Source: Flavimaribacter sp024343425 (GTDB taxonomy: Bacteria > Pseudomonadota > Alphaproteobacteria > Rhizobiales > Rhizobiaceae). From it: 64,000 nucleotides of DNA. Both the position numbers and the translations under genes were made by a program. The stretch covers positions 5,208,001 to 5,272,000 of the forward strand of contig OZ245773.1 in NCBI GenBank assembly GCA_965227645.1. The letters are read 5' to 3'. The notes beneath the pieces were generated by a model, which was given only the letters and a program-made list of their open reading frames with translations, did not search any database and was not told the DNA's origin. Below are positions 49,006-57,998 of this stretch, piece by piece (positions within the stretch are counted from its first letter, which is position 1; every line of letters starts with the position of its first letter).

Positions 49006-49889
49006 TTCTCCAGCCTTTCCACGCCTGTATTGCTGCCAGCGAGCAAACTGTCCGGGGTCAGGATATCCCCGTCGACTATCGGCAAGGCCGGGCGCATTGC
49101 TTCCTCTTCGGCGGATACGACCGGGACGGAGGCAAGCAGCAGCTTTGTATAATCGTGTTGTGGATTCTCGAAGACTTCAGCGGTTTCGCCCGTTTCCACG
49201 ATCTTGCCAAGGTAAAGCACGCCGACAGACTGTGCGAAGTTGCGCATCAGGCTCAAATCGTGGGAAATAAAAAGGAATGTGAGATCGAGGCGGCGACCGA
49301 GATCGACGAGCAGGTCGACAACGCGCGCCTGCACCGATACGTCGAGAGCGGACGTCGGCTCGTCCAGAACCAGCAATTTCGGCGGAATCGCCAGCGCGCG
49401 GGCAATTGCGACCCGCTGCTTCTGCCCGCCGGACAATTCATGCGGATAGCGCTCGGCGAACTCCGCCGGCAGTTGCACCATTTCGAGAAGCTCGTCGATG
49501 CGCCGCGACCGGTCGCGCCGTGGATGGCCATGGGCCTCCAGCGGCACAGCGATGGACTGGCCGACAGTGCGGCGGGCATTGAGCGAAGAACCGGGGTTTT
49601 GAAACACCATCTGCACCTTGCCGCGCCTGGCGCGACCGCTGCCGGCGTCGGTGATATTCTCGCCGTCGAGGAATATCTTTCCGCCGGACGGGCGGGTCAG
49701 CCCCATGATCATGCGAGCGATGGTCGATTTACCCGAACCGCTTTCTCCGGCCAGACCATAGACCCTCCCCTTTTCGATATCGAAAGACACATTATCGACC
49801 GCAGTCACTTCGCCCGAAATGCGGCCGAAAGCACTGCGAACAGGAAAGGTCTTGGTCAGGTTCTCGATCCGGAGCATGGAGCTGCTCAT
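49002..49889 (-). CDS. oligopeptide ABC transporter ATPase (DppF/OppF type)
   Basis: A 295-residue ATPase; the start at 49889 overlaps the partner ATPase stop (ATGA). Walker A GESGSGKST, Q-loop MVFQNPGSSLNARRTV, signature LSGGQKQRVAIARAL, Walker B LLVLDEPTSALD, H-loop FISHDLSLMRNF. The C-terminal oligopeptide-transporter extension (NPQHDYTKLLLASVP) is present. It pairs with the DppD-type ATPase to power the peptide importer encoded by the same leftward operon. Confidence 0.93.
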   Translation of the reverse strand: MSSSMLRIENLTKTFPVRSAFGRISGEVTAVDNVSFDIEKGRVYGLAGESGSGKSTIARMIMGLTRPSGGKIFLDGENITDAGSGRARRGKVQMVFQNPGSSLNARRTVGQSIAVPLEAHGHPRRDRSRRIDELLEMVQLPAEFAERYPHELSGGQKQRVAIARALAIPPKLLVLDEPTSALDVSVQARVVDLLVDLGRRLDLTFLFISHDLSLMRNFAQSVGVLYLGKIVETGETAEVFENPQHDYTKLLLASVPVVSAEEEAMRPALPIVDGDILTPDSLLAGSNTGVERLEK

Positions 49890-50731
49890 CGCGCCGCCTC
49901 CGGCGTTCCAAACGACATGCCGCCGGTCATTCGCGGCACGGCCGCTATCAATCGCCTCGTATATTCCTCCTTTGGCGCTGCGAACATTTCGTCGGTCCGC
50001 CCGTGCTCGACCACCCTGCCGTTGTGCATCACGTAAACATAGTTCGAGGTTTCGCGCACGACGCCGAGATTGTGGGTGATCATCAGCAGCGCCAGATCCT
50101 GCTCTTCTACAAGTTTGTTCAAGAGCCGCAATATCTGCGCCTGGGTCGTCACATCGAGCGCGGTCCCCGGCTCGTCGGCGATCAGCAATCTCGGTTCGCT
50201 CAGCAGCGCCATCGCGATCAGCACCCTCTGGCACATTCCGCCCGACAGCATCACCGGATAGGATCGGGCGACGCGTTCCGGCTCCCGCATGCGAACCTGT
50301 CCCAGAACTTCGAGCACACGATCCATGCGCTGCGTGCGCGTGCGCTGGCGGCCCAAGCGCCGATCTGCGTATTTCAGTATCGTTCGCATCTGGTCGCCGA
50401 TTGAAAACACCGGATTGAGCGAACGCACGGGATCCTGGAAGACCATGGCCATCGCGGTGCCTCGCAGCGCCAGCCGTTCCTTATTAGACATCGTCAGGAG
50501 ATCGCGACCGTCATACAGGATACGGCCTGCGGTAATGGTCGCCGGTGGTTGGCGCAGGATTCCCATGATCGCCTTGGTGGTCACCGTCTTGCCCGAGCCG
50601 GTTTCGCCGACAAGCGCTATCTGCGACCGGGCGGCGACATCCAGCGACACGTTTTTCAGCACGCTGAGCGGGCGACCATAGGTGGTGAAGTCGACGCACA
50701 GATCACGGACGCTGAGCAAAGCTTCGCTCAT
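49886..50731 (-). CDS. oligopeptide ABC transporter ATPase (DppD/OppD type)
   Basis: A 281-residue ATPase with Walker A GETGSGKT, the Q-loop region MVFQDPVRSLNPVFSIG, the signature LSGGMCQRVLIAMAL (Gln of LSGGQ changed to Met), Walker B LLIADEPGTALDVTTQ, and H-loop MITHNLGVVRE. The C-terminal PKEEYTRRLIAAVP matches the oligopeptide extension. It overlaps its neighbours on both sides by four bases. The unusual LSGGM is worth noting, but other DppD proteins also vary here. Confidence 0.93.
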   Translation of the reverse strand: MSEALLSVRDLCVDFTTYGRPLSVLKNVSLDVAARSQIALVGETGSGKTVTTKAIMGILRQPPATITAGRILYDGRDLLTMSNKERLALRGTAMAMVFQDPVRSLNPVFSIGDQMRTILKYADRRLGRQRTRTQRMDRVLEVLGQVRMREPERVARSYPVMLSGGMCQRVLIAMALLSEPRLLIADEPGTALDVTTQAQILRLLNKLVEEQDLALLMITHNLGVVRETSNYVYVMHNGRVVEHGRTDEMFAAPKEEYTRRLIAAVPRMTGGMSFGTPEAAR

Positions 50732-51612
50732 CGGACCTCCTCCACATCAAAGAGATCGCGCAGTCCGTCGCCAAGCAGGATGAATCCGAGGGCGACGAGA
50801 AGGATGGCGCAACCCGGCAGCACCGATTCCCACCAGTAGTCCGGCAGGAACGCGGAGCCTGAGGCGACCATGGTTCCGAGATCGGGCGTCGGCGGCTGTA
50901 TGCCGAGACCGAGGAACGACAGGGAGGCTCCCACGATGATGACGAAACCGCAGTCGAGCGAGGTCTTGACCGCAAGCGCCGATACGCAATTGGGCAGGAT
51001 CTCGCGGAACAGGATGTGCATTTTGCCGGCGCCGAGCGTCTCCGCCGCCTCGATGAACTCCTGACTGCGCAATTGCCGTGTGATCGCATAGATGAGACGT
51101 GTGTGCCAGGTCCACCAGAGGCCGGCGATGGCGAGCATCGCGTTGATGAGATCGGGCGACAGGATCGCTGCTACGGCGAGCGCCATGACCAGAGCCGGAA
51201 TGGCGAGAGCAACGTCGGTGATCCGCATGATGATGATGTCCACCCAGCCGCCGAAATAGCCTGCGACAAGACCAAGGATCGTTCCGACGGGAACCGCGAT
51301 GCCGAGAACCACAACACCCAGAAGCAGTGAAATGCGCATTCCGAATATCGTGCGGGTGAATATGTCGCGACCGACATTGTCGGTGCCGAACCAGTATTCC
51401 GCAGACGGCGGAAGATGGCGGTGACGGAAATCCACCACTGCGCCCACATGGTCCGGATAGGGCGTGATCAGCGGAGCGAAGATCGCTGCGAGAATGCAGA
51501 GAATCACGATAGCGGCGCCGATCAGCGCGGTCGGATTGCGCGTGAAGCGGTACCAGTTCTGGTCGGCGTTGGAGAGCCGGCGCGCCTCGACGCCTGAAGT
51601 CGCGTCAGCCAT
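50728..51612 (-). CDS. oligopeptide ABC transporter permease (DppC/OppC type)
   Basis: A 294-residue permease with an N-terminal helix (about 30-50) and five further helices. Landmarks are FGTDNVGRDIFTRTIFGMRISLLLG and the EAA coupling loop YIEAAETLGAGKMHILFREILPNCVS, here QEFIEAAETLGAGKMHIL. The start codon and the DppB stop overlap by one base, so translation is coupled. Confidence 0.93.
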   Translation of the reverse strand: MADATSGVEARRLSNADQNWYRFTRNPTALIGAAIVILCILAAIFAPLITPYPDHVGAVVDFRHRHLPPSAEYWFGTDNVGRDIFTRTIFGMRISLLLGVVVLGIAVPVGTILGLVAGYFGGWVDIIIMRITDVALAIPALVMALAVAAILSPDLINAMLAIAGLWWTWHTRLIYAITRQLRSQEFIEAAETLGAGKMHILFREILPNCVSALAVKTSLDCGFVIIVGASLSFLGLGIQPPTPDLGTMVASGSAFLPDYWWESVLPGCAILLVALGFILLGDGLRDLFDVEEVR

Positions 51613-52634
51613 CAGCGCGCTCCCCTTACGCGAACCCGCGGATCGACCACGCCAACCATGACGTCGATGGCCAGATTGACCGCGACGAAGAAGACGCCCG
51701 AAACCATGACCACGCCCATGACGGCGTTAAGGTCCTTCTGCATGATCGCGCGAACGCCGTAGGCGGCCATGCCTGGCCAGGAGAACACCAGTTCCACCAC
51801 GAATGCGGAACCGATCAGCGACGCGAATGCAAGTCCCAGGATGGTCATGGGAGGAACGAAGCTCGGCCGCAGCATGTATTTGAAGACTTCCACCCGTTCC
51901 GGAATTCCGAAGGCGCGGCTCGCCTCGATATAGTCCTGGCTGGAAACGTCGATCATGGAGGAGCGCGTCGTGAGGGCGATCTGCCCGAGAGTGGCCGACG
52001 ACAGCGCAAGCGACGGCAGCAGGAGATGTCTCACAGCCTGCAGGAAGACATCCGGACGGCCGAGAAGCAGGGAATCGACAGTCAGCAATCCGGTAATGCT
52101 GGCCGTAAAGTCCATGCCGTGCGGTAGCCGGCCCGTGGTCGGCAGCACGTGGAGCACATAGCCTGCGAGGATCTGCAGCAGCAAAGCCAGAAAGAACGCC
52201 GGCGCCACGGCGGAAAAGAGCGCTACGATCCGCACGACATTGTCCGGCCATCGGTCCTTCCAGTAGGCGGCCGCCACGCCCATCGGTATGCCGAACACGA
52301 AGGCCAGCGTGATCGTGAACAGCACCAGTTCAAAGGTGGCGGCGAAGGTGTCGCGAATGTCGTGATTGACCGGCCGTTCCGTCAGCAGCGAATAGCCGAG
52401 ATCGCCGCGGGCGAGTCCGGCCACGAAGAGGCCGTACTGTTCCACCATCGGCTTGTTCAGCCCCAGCTTGTCCTGCAGCGCCTGGACCTGTTCCTGGCTG
52501 GCCCGTGGGCCGAGCGCAAGCCGCGCCGGATCGCCCGGCACCCAGCGGGCAATCGTGAATATCACCATCGACAGGCCGACAAGCACCAGCAGCGACCAGA
52601 GAATGCGCCGAATCAGAAAAAACAGGAATTCCAA
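51612..52634 (-). CDS. oligopeptide ABC transporter permease (DppB/OppB type)
   Basis: A 340-residue permease, N-terminus IRRILWSLLVLVGLSMVIFTIARWVPGDPARLALG, six helices, and the EAA loop DYIEASRAFGIPERVEVFKYMLRPSFVPPM. It is the first permease after the binding-protein gene, 102 bases downstream. It forms the channel with DppC. Confidence 0.93.
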   Translation of the reverse strand: MEFLFFLIRRILWSLLVLVGLSMVIFTIARWVPGDPARLALGPRASQEQVQALQDKLGLNKPMVEQYGLFVAGLARGDLGYSLLTERPVNHDIRDTFAATFELVLFTITLAFVFGIPMGVAAAYWKDRWPDNVVRIVALFSAVAPAFFLALLLQILAGYVLHVLPTTGRLPHGMDFTASITGLLTVDSLLLGRPDVFLQAVRHLLLPSLALSSATLGQIALTTRSSMIDVSSQDYIEASRAFGIPERVEVFKYMLRPSFVPPMTILGLAFASLIGSAFVVELVFSWPGMAAYGVRAIMQKDLNAVMGVVMVSGVFFVAVNLAIDVMVGVVDPRVRVRGAR

Positions 52635-52736
52635 GAAACGGGCTCCTTCGACAGCTCAGGCGGAAGGCGACGGGCAATGGGTTCAGCAGCCACTGATCCA
52701 TTGCCCGTCACATTAACACGTCAGTGACCAACCCGC

Positions 52737-54293
52737 TTAGTCGCAGTTCCAGCTCCAGCGCGTAAAGTCGTACGGCACCGATTGCATGGGCACGTATTTG
52801 TAGCCGGTCAGACACTTGTCGATGGCGAGCTGCGCATCGAGGGTCAGCAGGAAGACATCCGGCTGCATGTCGACCAGCTTGTGCTGCAGAGCCCTGTAGA
52901 TCTCGGCTTGCTTGTCGGCGTCCGCCGTGCCGCGCGCCTCGTTGATCATGGCGTCGACTTCCGGGTCCAGCAACCATTCCATCGACGCCCAGGTGCCGGC
53001 GGAATCCGAATGGTATTGCGAGAAAAAGATGGAATCCGGAGACGGATAGACCGGGCCGAAGAAGATCTGGTTCACCGCCGGAGTCGTTTCTTCCTTCGTC
53101 GCGATCTCGGTAATCCGGTTCCAGGGATCGGCCTGCTGGGTCACCTTGAAGCCGAGCTGTTCGAGATTGGACTGCATCAGCAGACTGATCTCCTCCTCGA
53201 ACTTTGTGCCGGCGACATAGCCGAGCGTGATCGGGATTTCCTGACCGGCGTATTTCGATTTTTCGATTTCCGCCTTGGCGGCCTCCATGTCGAATGAAGG
53301 CGCTGGAATGTCGTCAGCATGAAAGTCTGCAAAGGCTGACGGCAACGGCGTGGACAGCAATCCGCCCGGATAGATCACTTCGCGGATCGTGTCGTAGTCG
53401 GTCGCAAGCGCGATCGCCCTGCGGATGTGGATGTCGTCCGTCGGCGCGACCTTGGTGTTGAGCTTCAGCAAAAACACCGTCGCAGTGCTGAACTTGTCGA
53501 TATAGAAGCGGTCCATTGCTTCCAGGGCCTTGTAGGTGTCGGGCGCCTGGAACGCTCCGCTCATGGTGAGTTCGCCGGATGCGGCGAGCGACCGCACGGT
53601 CGCTTCGTCGTTGACGACGATCCATCGCACCTCGTCTATGGGCTTGTCGTTGAAACCCGCAAAGTAATCCTTGTTGCGTTCGATGGTCAGGCCGGTGCCA
53701 CGGTCGTAGTCCTTGACCAGATAGGCGCCCGAGCCCGCGACATTGGTCGACAGCCATGTCTGGCCGTCGTCGTCGCCTTCATTCTCCTTCACGACGTCGG
53801 CGTTGAGGATGAAGATCGAGGGCACCGTCGCCAGGAACGGCGAAAAAGTCTTCGACAAGGTGAATTTGACGGTCTTCGGATCGACAGCCGTCACCGCGCC
53901 TTCTTCGAGAACGCCGTTGAAAAGGTTCGCCGGTCCCTGATTGATCCGCTGCAGCCTTTCGACGGAATAGACGACATCGCTTGCCTCAACCGGCGATCCG
54001 TCGGTGAAGACCGCGTCGTCGCGGATCTTGAACACGACTTCCTTGGCGTCATCAGACACTTCCCAGCTTTCCGCCAGTTCCGGCGCCAGCGCGCCGCCTT
54101 CGACAACGGTCAAAAGCGCGTCGTAAAGATTGACCACCGCTGCATAGTCGTTCTGGTCCGACATCTTGGCGGGATCGAGCGTACGGAATATCTGTCCGGT
54201 GCTCACTGTTATCAGATTGTCTGCGATTGATGGCGTCGCGCCCAGCAAAACTGCTGTTAACGCAGTCGCCGCGACAAAGCTTTTTCTGAACAT
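52737..54293 (-). CDS. oligopeptide ABC transporter substrate-binding protein (family 5)
   Basis: A 518-residue exported binding protein. Signal peptide MFRKSFVAATALTAVLLGATPSIA. Mature domain of the SBP_bac_5 class: DPAKMSDQNDYAAVVNLYDALLTV, the conserved ELAESWEVSDDAKEVVFKIRDDAVFTDGSPVEASDVVYSVERL segment, and the C-terminal lobe. It probably binds short peptides, gamma-glutamyl peptides or glutathione, since a gamma-glutamyltransferase gene is directly upstream in the same operon. The substrate is inference. Confidence 0.92.
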   Translation of the reverse strand: MFRKSFVAATALTAVLLGATPSIADNLITVSTGQIFRTLDPAKMSDQNDYAAVVNLYDALLTVVEGGALAPELAESWEVSDDAKEVVFKIRDDAVFTDGSPVEASDVVYSVERLQRINQGPANLFNGVLEEGAVTAVDPKTVKFTLSKTFSPFLATVPSIFILNADVVKENEGDDDGQTWLSTNVAGSGAYLVKDYDRGTGLTIERNKDYFAGFNDKPIDEVRWIVVNDEATVRSLAASGELTMSGAFQAPDTYKALEAMDRFYIDKFSTATVFLLKLNTKVAPTDDIHIRRAIALATDYDTIREVIYPGGLLSTPLPSAFADFHADDIPAPSFDMEAAKAEIEKSKYAGQEIPITLGYVAGTKFEEEISLLMQSNLEQLGFKVTQQADPWNRITEIATKEETTPAVNQIFFGPVYPSPDSIFFSQYHSDSAGTWASMEWLLDPEVDAMINEARGTADADKQAEIYRALQHKLVDMQPDVFLLTLDAQLAIDKCLTGYKYVPMQSVPYDFTRWSWNCD

Positions 54294-54365
54294 TGCTCGT
54301 TCTCCTTGTTTATTTTCCAGTTCCCCGTTTCTGCCCGAAATCCATGGTCCCGGGTCCGCCGAACC

Positions 54366-56075
54366 TTATTTGCCCTTGCGCGCTTTCACGGGGTCGGGCC
54401 AGAAGGTGACGCCCTCGCGCGCCAGCCCCCCGCCGATCGCCATCGGCGTGCCGTCCGCCCGCCAGCAGGCGGCCCCTTCCATTTGCTGTCCTTCAAATCG
54501 TATCGCCGCCATGCCGCCGCCGACATGCGCCACACCTCGAACTTCGTGGCCGAGCACCGCAAGCGCTTCGTGAGTCTCCGGCGGAAAGCCGTACTCCACT
54601 TCAGCTTCCTGGCCCTGGGTGAAAACCCGTGGCGCCTCCACGGCCTCCTGCAGGTTCATGCCATGATCAATGACGTTCATGATCGCCTGGAACACGCAGG
54701 ACGGAATCCTGTGCGCGCCCGGTAATCCAAGCGCGAATGCGAGGTCGCCTTCCTTCATGGCGATGAACGCGGATATCCCGCTGGTAATGCGTTTACCCGG
54801 CTCCAGTGAAAGTGCATTGCCCGGATGCGGATCGAACAGATACATGTAGTTGTTCGGAATGATCCCGGTTCCCGGGAAGACCAGGCGCGCGCCGAACAGA
54901 CTGTTGATCGTCTGGGTGGAGGTGACAACGTTGCCTTCACCATCGGCGACGGTGACATGGGTGGTGTTGTCCGACTCGTTCAGCAGGACCTGCGCTTCGT
55001 AGTCGGAAGCGCGATCCATGCTGATTTCAGCGCGACGCTGATCTGCATAGGCCTTTGATATGAGCTTGGCGACCGGCACGTTGACAAAGGCGGGATCAGC
55101 CGTCGCCGCGCGTCTGTCGGAGGCTGCGATCTTCAGCGCCTCAAGAACCAGATGCAACGTTTCGGGCGTTCCGAAGCCGCTGCCGGCGATATCATAGCGC
55201 TCCATCAGGTTCAGCATCTGGATGACATGGACGCCGCCGGAACAGGGTGGCGGCGGGCCGATCAGATCATAGCCGCGGTAGCTTCCGTGAACCGGCGCGC
55301 GCCATTCCGTCTTGTATCCGGCGAGATCGTCTGCCGTGATGAAACCGCCCGCCTCCCGCATGTAGTTTGCGATCTGCTTTCCGAGATCGCCGTCATACAG
55401 CAGTGCGGGCCCTTCATCGGCGATCCGTTGCAGGGTTCTGGCGTAGTCGCTTTGCACCAGTTTTTCGCCTGCGGAAAGCGGCCTCCCGTCAGGAAGGAAA
55501 ATGGCTGCGATGGCGGGGTCGCGCGCCATGTCCGCAACATGTTCCTCAATGCAGCTCGCAAGATAGGGCGTGACGACAAATCCGTGCTTTGCGAGCCGAA
55601 TTGCGGGTTCGATCACGTCCCTCAGGCTCAGTGTTCCGAACTCGTCGAGCATCTCGCACCAGGCGCGCAAATTGCCGGGTACGGCGACTGAACGGATACC
55701 GACCCGGTTTTCACGGTTTTCCGTCTCCATGTAGTCGGGCCAATCGTCAGATACCGGCGTATAGGTGTCCGGCGCGCACTGCGAAGGCGCTGTACACAGG
55801 CCGTCTATGACCGCTTCGCGACCATCCGCCGTGCGGACAACCGAGCATCCTCCTCCGAAAATGCCCACCATCATGGGTTCGACGACGGTCAATGCGAACA
55901 GGGCGGCGACAGTCGCATCGGCGGCGTTGCCTCCCCGCGCCATGATTTCGACAGCGGCGGCGGAAGCAAGAGGATGGTTGGTGACCGCCACACCCCGGGA
56001 GCCGGAAACCGGAGTCTTTTCACTGGAAAACTGCGCCGTCCGGGCAATCGAGGGTGGAACCTGCTGGATTGACAT
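54366..56075 (-). CDS. ggt: gamma-glutamyltransferase (GGT), no visible signal peptide
   Basis: A 569-residue Ntn-hydrolase. The autoprocessing site lies in SDNTTHVTV, with nucleophile Thr371 as the new N-terminus of the small subunit. GGGCSVV early and PGKRITSGISAF later are family marks, the latter carrying residues of the glycine-rich substrate loop. E. coli GGT is exported, but here the N-terminus (MSIQQVPPSIARTAQFSS) is polar, so the enzyme appears cytoplasmic. It is the first gene of the leftward operon with the peptide importer, which suits uptake and then cleavage of gamma-glutamyl compounds such as glutathione. Confidence 0.92.
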   Translation of the reverse strand: MSIQQVPPSIARTAQFSSEKTPVSGSRGVAVTNHPLASAAAVEIMARGGNAADATVAALFALTVVEPMMVGIFGGGCSVVRTADGREAVIDGLCTAPSQCAPDTYTPVSDDWPDYMETENRENRVGIRSVAVPGNLRAWCEMLDEFGTLSLRDVIEPAIRLAKHGFVVTPYLASCIEEHVADMARDPAIAAIFLPDGRPLSAGEKLVQSDYARTLQRIADEGPALLYDGDLGKQIANYMREAGGFITADDLAGYKTEWRAPVHGSYRGYDLIGPPPPCSGGVHVIQMLNLMERYDIAGSGFGTPETLHLVLEALKIAASDRRAATADPAFVNVPVAKLISKAYADQRRAEISMDRASDYEAQVLLNESDNTTHVTVADGEGNVVTSTQTINSLFGARLVFPGTGIIPNNYMYLFDPHPGNALSLEPGKRITSGISAFIAMKEGDLAFALGLPGAHRIPSCVFQAIMNVIDHGMNLQEAVEAPRVFTQGQEAEVEYGFPPETHEALAVLGHEVRGVAHVGGGMAAIRFEGQQMEGAACWRADGTPMAIGGGLAREGVTFWPDPVKARKGK

Positions 56076-56093
56076 TCACTTCGCCTTCTGAAA

Positions 56094-56110
56094 GGTTCAC
56101 GCAATGAACC
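56094..56110. promoter_or_regulatory. IclR-type operator candidate 1, before GGT operon
   Basis: GGTTCACGCAATGAACC, a 17-bp palindrome (6-bp arms GGTTCA/TGAACC). It lies 19 bases upstream of the GGT start codon. The same arms recur in the second site near the divergent IclR gene, which argues that one regulator binds both. Confidence 0.65.
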
Positions 56111-56235
56111 TCTTGTTCAAAAAACAGATTAACCGAAGAATCTGCGTTGCTGTCAAGATAACGGGCCGAATCTCTGTGTTTTTGTGCTGATTTTCCTTTG
56201 CCTGCTGAAATAGTCGATGCTAGTGAGAGACAATT

Positions 56236-56252
56236 GGTTCAACAGTTGAACC
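56236..56252. promoter_or_regulatory. IclR-type operator candidate 2, before iclR gene
   Basis: GGTTCAACAGTTGAACC is a perfect 17-bp palindrome (8-bp arms) ending five bases before the first ATG of the IclR gene. It shares the GGTTCA and TGAACC ends with site 1 at 56094. The position predicts autorepression. Confidence 0.7.
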
Positions 56253-56257
56253 GACTA

Positions 56258-57073
56258 ATGCATTCATGCAAGGGAACTGGAGTGGTAAGAGACAGCGGAC
56301 AGCGTGGCCCGGTCTACAAGGCGGTTTCGGCGTCTTTGAAGGTTCTGGAAGTCCTCGAGGCCCTTAACGACATTGGGCCAGCGGGTCTCACGGTGATCCA
56401 CAAGCGCGCCGAGCTGCCGAAAGCCACGACGCTTCGGATGCTGGAGACCCTCTGTTCGGCCGGCTTCGCCACCTACGACCCGATCGACAAGACCTACGCT
56501 GTCGGCCTCCACGCCCTTGCCTTGAGTCGCGGCTACAATCCGACAGATGAAATTGTTGCGATCGCCAAGCCCGTCGTCAGCGAACTGCGCGCCGATCTCG
56601 GATGGCCGTCGGACATCGTGATTTGCCAGAACGAGCGTCTGGTCATTGCAGATACAAACACCAAGCAGGCTCACTTCTCGATTGTACGGCACCGCGGCCC
56701 CGGCTCCCAGCTTCCCTTCACCATTTCTGCGACAGGACGCGCCTGGCTCGCCTTTTGCTCGGACGAAATGCGCGAACGCATCCTTGCATTCGAAAATCCT
56801 CACCCCCAGGAATCGCGGGACCTGCTTGCCAATCCGGAAAGAATGCGGGCGATCATCGATGAAACGCGCCGCAGGGGATACGGTCTGCAATCCGGAGAAT
56901 TCTTTGACGCCGAAGCGGGCGCCGGGATACCGGTGATCGTCAATGGCAATTTGCGCTGCTGCATCAATATCGTCACCGCCCGCAACGCCGTATCGGTCGA
57001 GCAGATCGAGAGGCAGTATGTTCCGAAAATCCTGAAAGCGGCCGAGACGATCGCGGCGGCCGCCGGCAAGTGA
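56258..57073 (+). CDS. IclR-family regulator of the peptide/GGT operon
   Basis: About 271 residues from ATG 56258; a GTG at 56282, preceded by AAGGGA, is equally good, and longer starts at 56198 would run through the palindrome. Residues 25-90 are the winged helix-turn-helix (KAVSASLKVLEVLEALND, then IHKRAELPKATTLRMLETLCSAGF) and the rest is the effector domain ending AGAGIPVIVNGNLRCCINIV. It is divergent from GGT and the peptide importer and has a palindrome at each promoter side, so it most likely controls that operon and itself. Confidence 0.9.
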   Translation: MHSCKGTGVVRDSGQRGPVYKAVSASLKVLEVLEALNDIGPAGLTVIHKRAELPKATTLRMLETLCSAGFATYDPIDKTYAVGLHALALSRGYNPTDEIVAIAKPVVSELRADLGWPSDIVICQNERLVIADTNTKQAHFSIVRHRGPGSQLPFTISATGRAWLAFCSDEMRERILAFENPHPQESRDLLANPERMRAIIDETRRRGYGLQSGEFFDAEAGAGIPVIVNGNLRCCINIVTARNAVSVEQIERQYVPKILKAAETIAAAAGK

Positions 57074-57077
57074 AGCC

Positions 57078-57998
57078 CTAATATTTCTCCGGAACGTATA
57101 GATCCCCCGGCAGGACCCGTCGTTCATAGTCGGGGTTGAACACGCGTTCGGGCAACGCCACGTCCTCGTGCGGCACTTCCGTATAGGGAATCTGGTTCAG
57201 GAAATGGTCGATGCAGTTCAGCCGCGCGCGTTTCTTGTCGTTGCCCTGCACGATGTACCAGGGCGCTTCGGGAATGTTGGTGCGGGCGAACATTTCTTCC
57301 TTGGCCTTGGTGTAGGCTTCCCAGCGCACCCGTGACTGAAGGTCCATCGGGCTCAGCTTCCACTGTTTCAGCGGATCGTGAATGCGCATCAGGAATCGCA
57401 TCTGCTGTTCCTCGTCGGTGATCGAGAACCAGTATTTGATCAGGGTGACGCCCGAGGAGACGATCATGCGCTCGAATTGCGGCACATCGGTCAGGAACTG
57501 TTCCACCTGTTCGTCGGTGGCGAAACCCATCACCCGCTCGACGCCGGCGCGATTGTACCAGGACCGGTCGAACAGGACGATTTCACCGGCCGCCGGCAGA
57601 TGCGGCACGTAGCGCTGGAAGTACCATTGTGACTTTTCCCGGTCTGTCGGCGCCGGTAGCGCGACGACGCGGCAGATGCGCGGGTTCAGCCGCTGGGTAA
57701 TGCGCTTGATGACGCCGCCCTTGCCGGCGGAGTCGCGTCCCTCGAAGACGACGACGATCTTGGCGCCGGAATGGGAAACCCAGTCCTGCAGCTTGATAAG
57801 TTCGGCCTGCAGCGAAAGCAGGCTGCGGAAATAGACCTGCCGGTCGATCATCTGCGGATGATGGCGCCGGTAGATCTTGCGGATCTCCATCGACAGCGCG
57901 GGTTCGGACAATTCCAGCTCGTAGTCCTCGTCCAGCGTGTCGGCCAGTTCGGCTTCCAGCCAGTCCATCGAATGTTCGTCCGTATCCTTGTCCGCCAC
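57078..57998 (-). CDS. ppk2: polyphosphate kinase 2
   Basis: A 306-residue PPK2-family kinase. Walker A GRDSAGKGG at 87-95, Walker B VLFDRSWYNRAGVERV at 141-156 and the lid region with Arg/Lys (SPMDLQSRVRWEAYTKAKEEMF) are all intact. It transfers phosphate between polyphosphate and nucleoside diphosphates, usually making GTP or ATP from polyphosphate. It is convergent with the IclR gene (5 bases apart) and divergent from the F420 operon. GTP is used by CofC/CofE-type enzymes, so the neighbour relation may or may not be meaningful. Confidence 0.94.
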   Translation of the reverse strand: MADKDTDEHSMDWLEAELADTLDEDYELELSEPALSMEIRKIYRRHHPQMIDRQVYFRSLLSLQAELIKLQDWVSHSGAKIVVVFEGRDSAGKGGVIKRITQRLNPRICRVVALPAPTDREKSQWYFQRYVPHLPAAGEIVLFDRSWYNRAGVERVMGFATDEQVEQFLTDVPQFERMIVSSGVTLIKYWFSITDEEQQMRFLMRIHDPLKQWKLSPMDLQSRVRWEAYTKAKEEMFARTNIPEAPWYIVQGNDKKRARLNCIDHFLNQIPYTEVPHEDVALPERVFNPDYERRVLPGDLYVPEKY

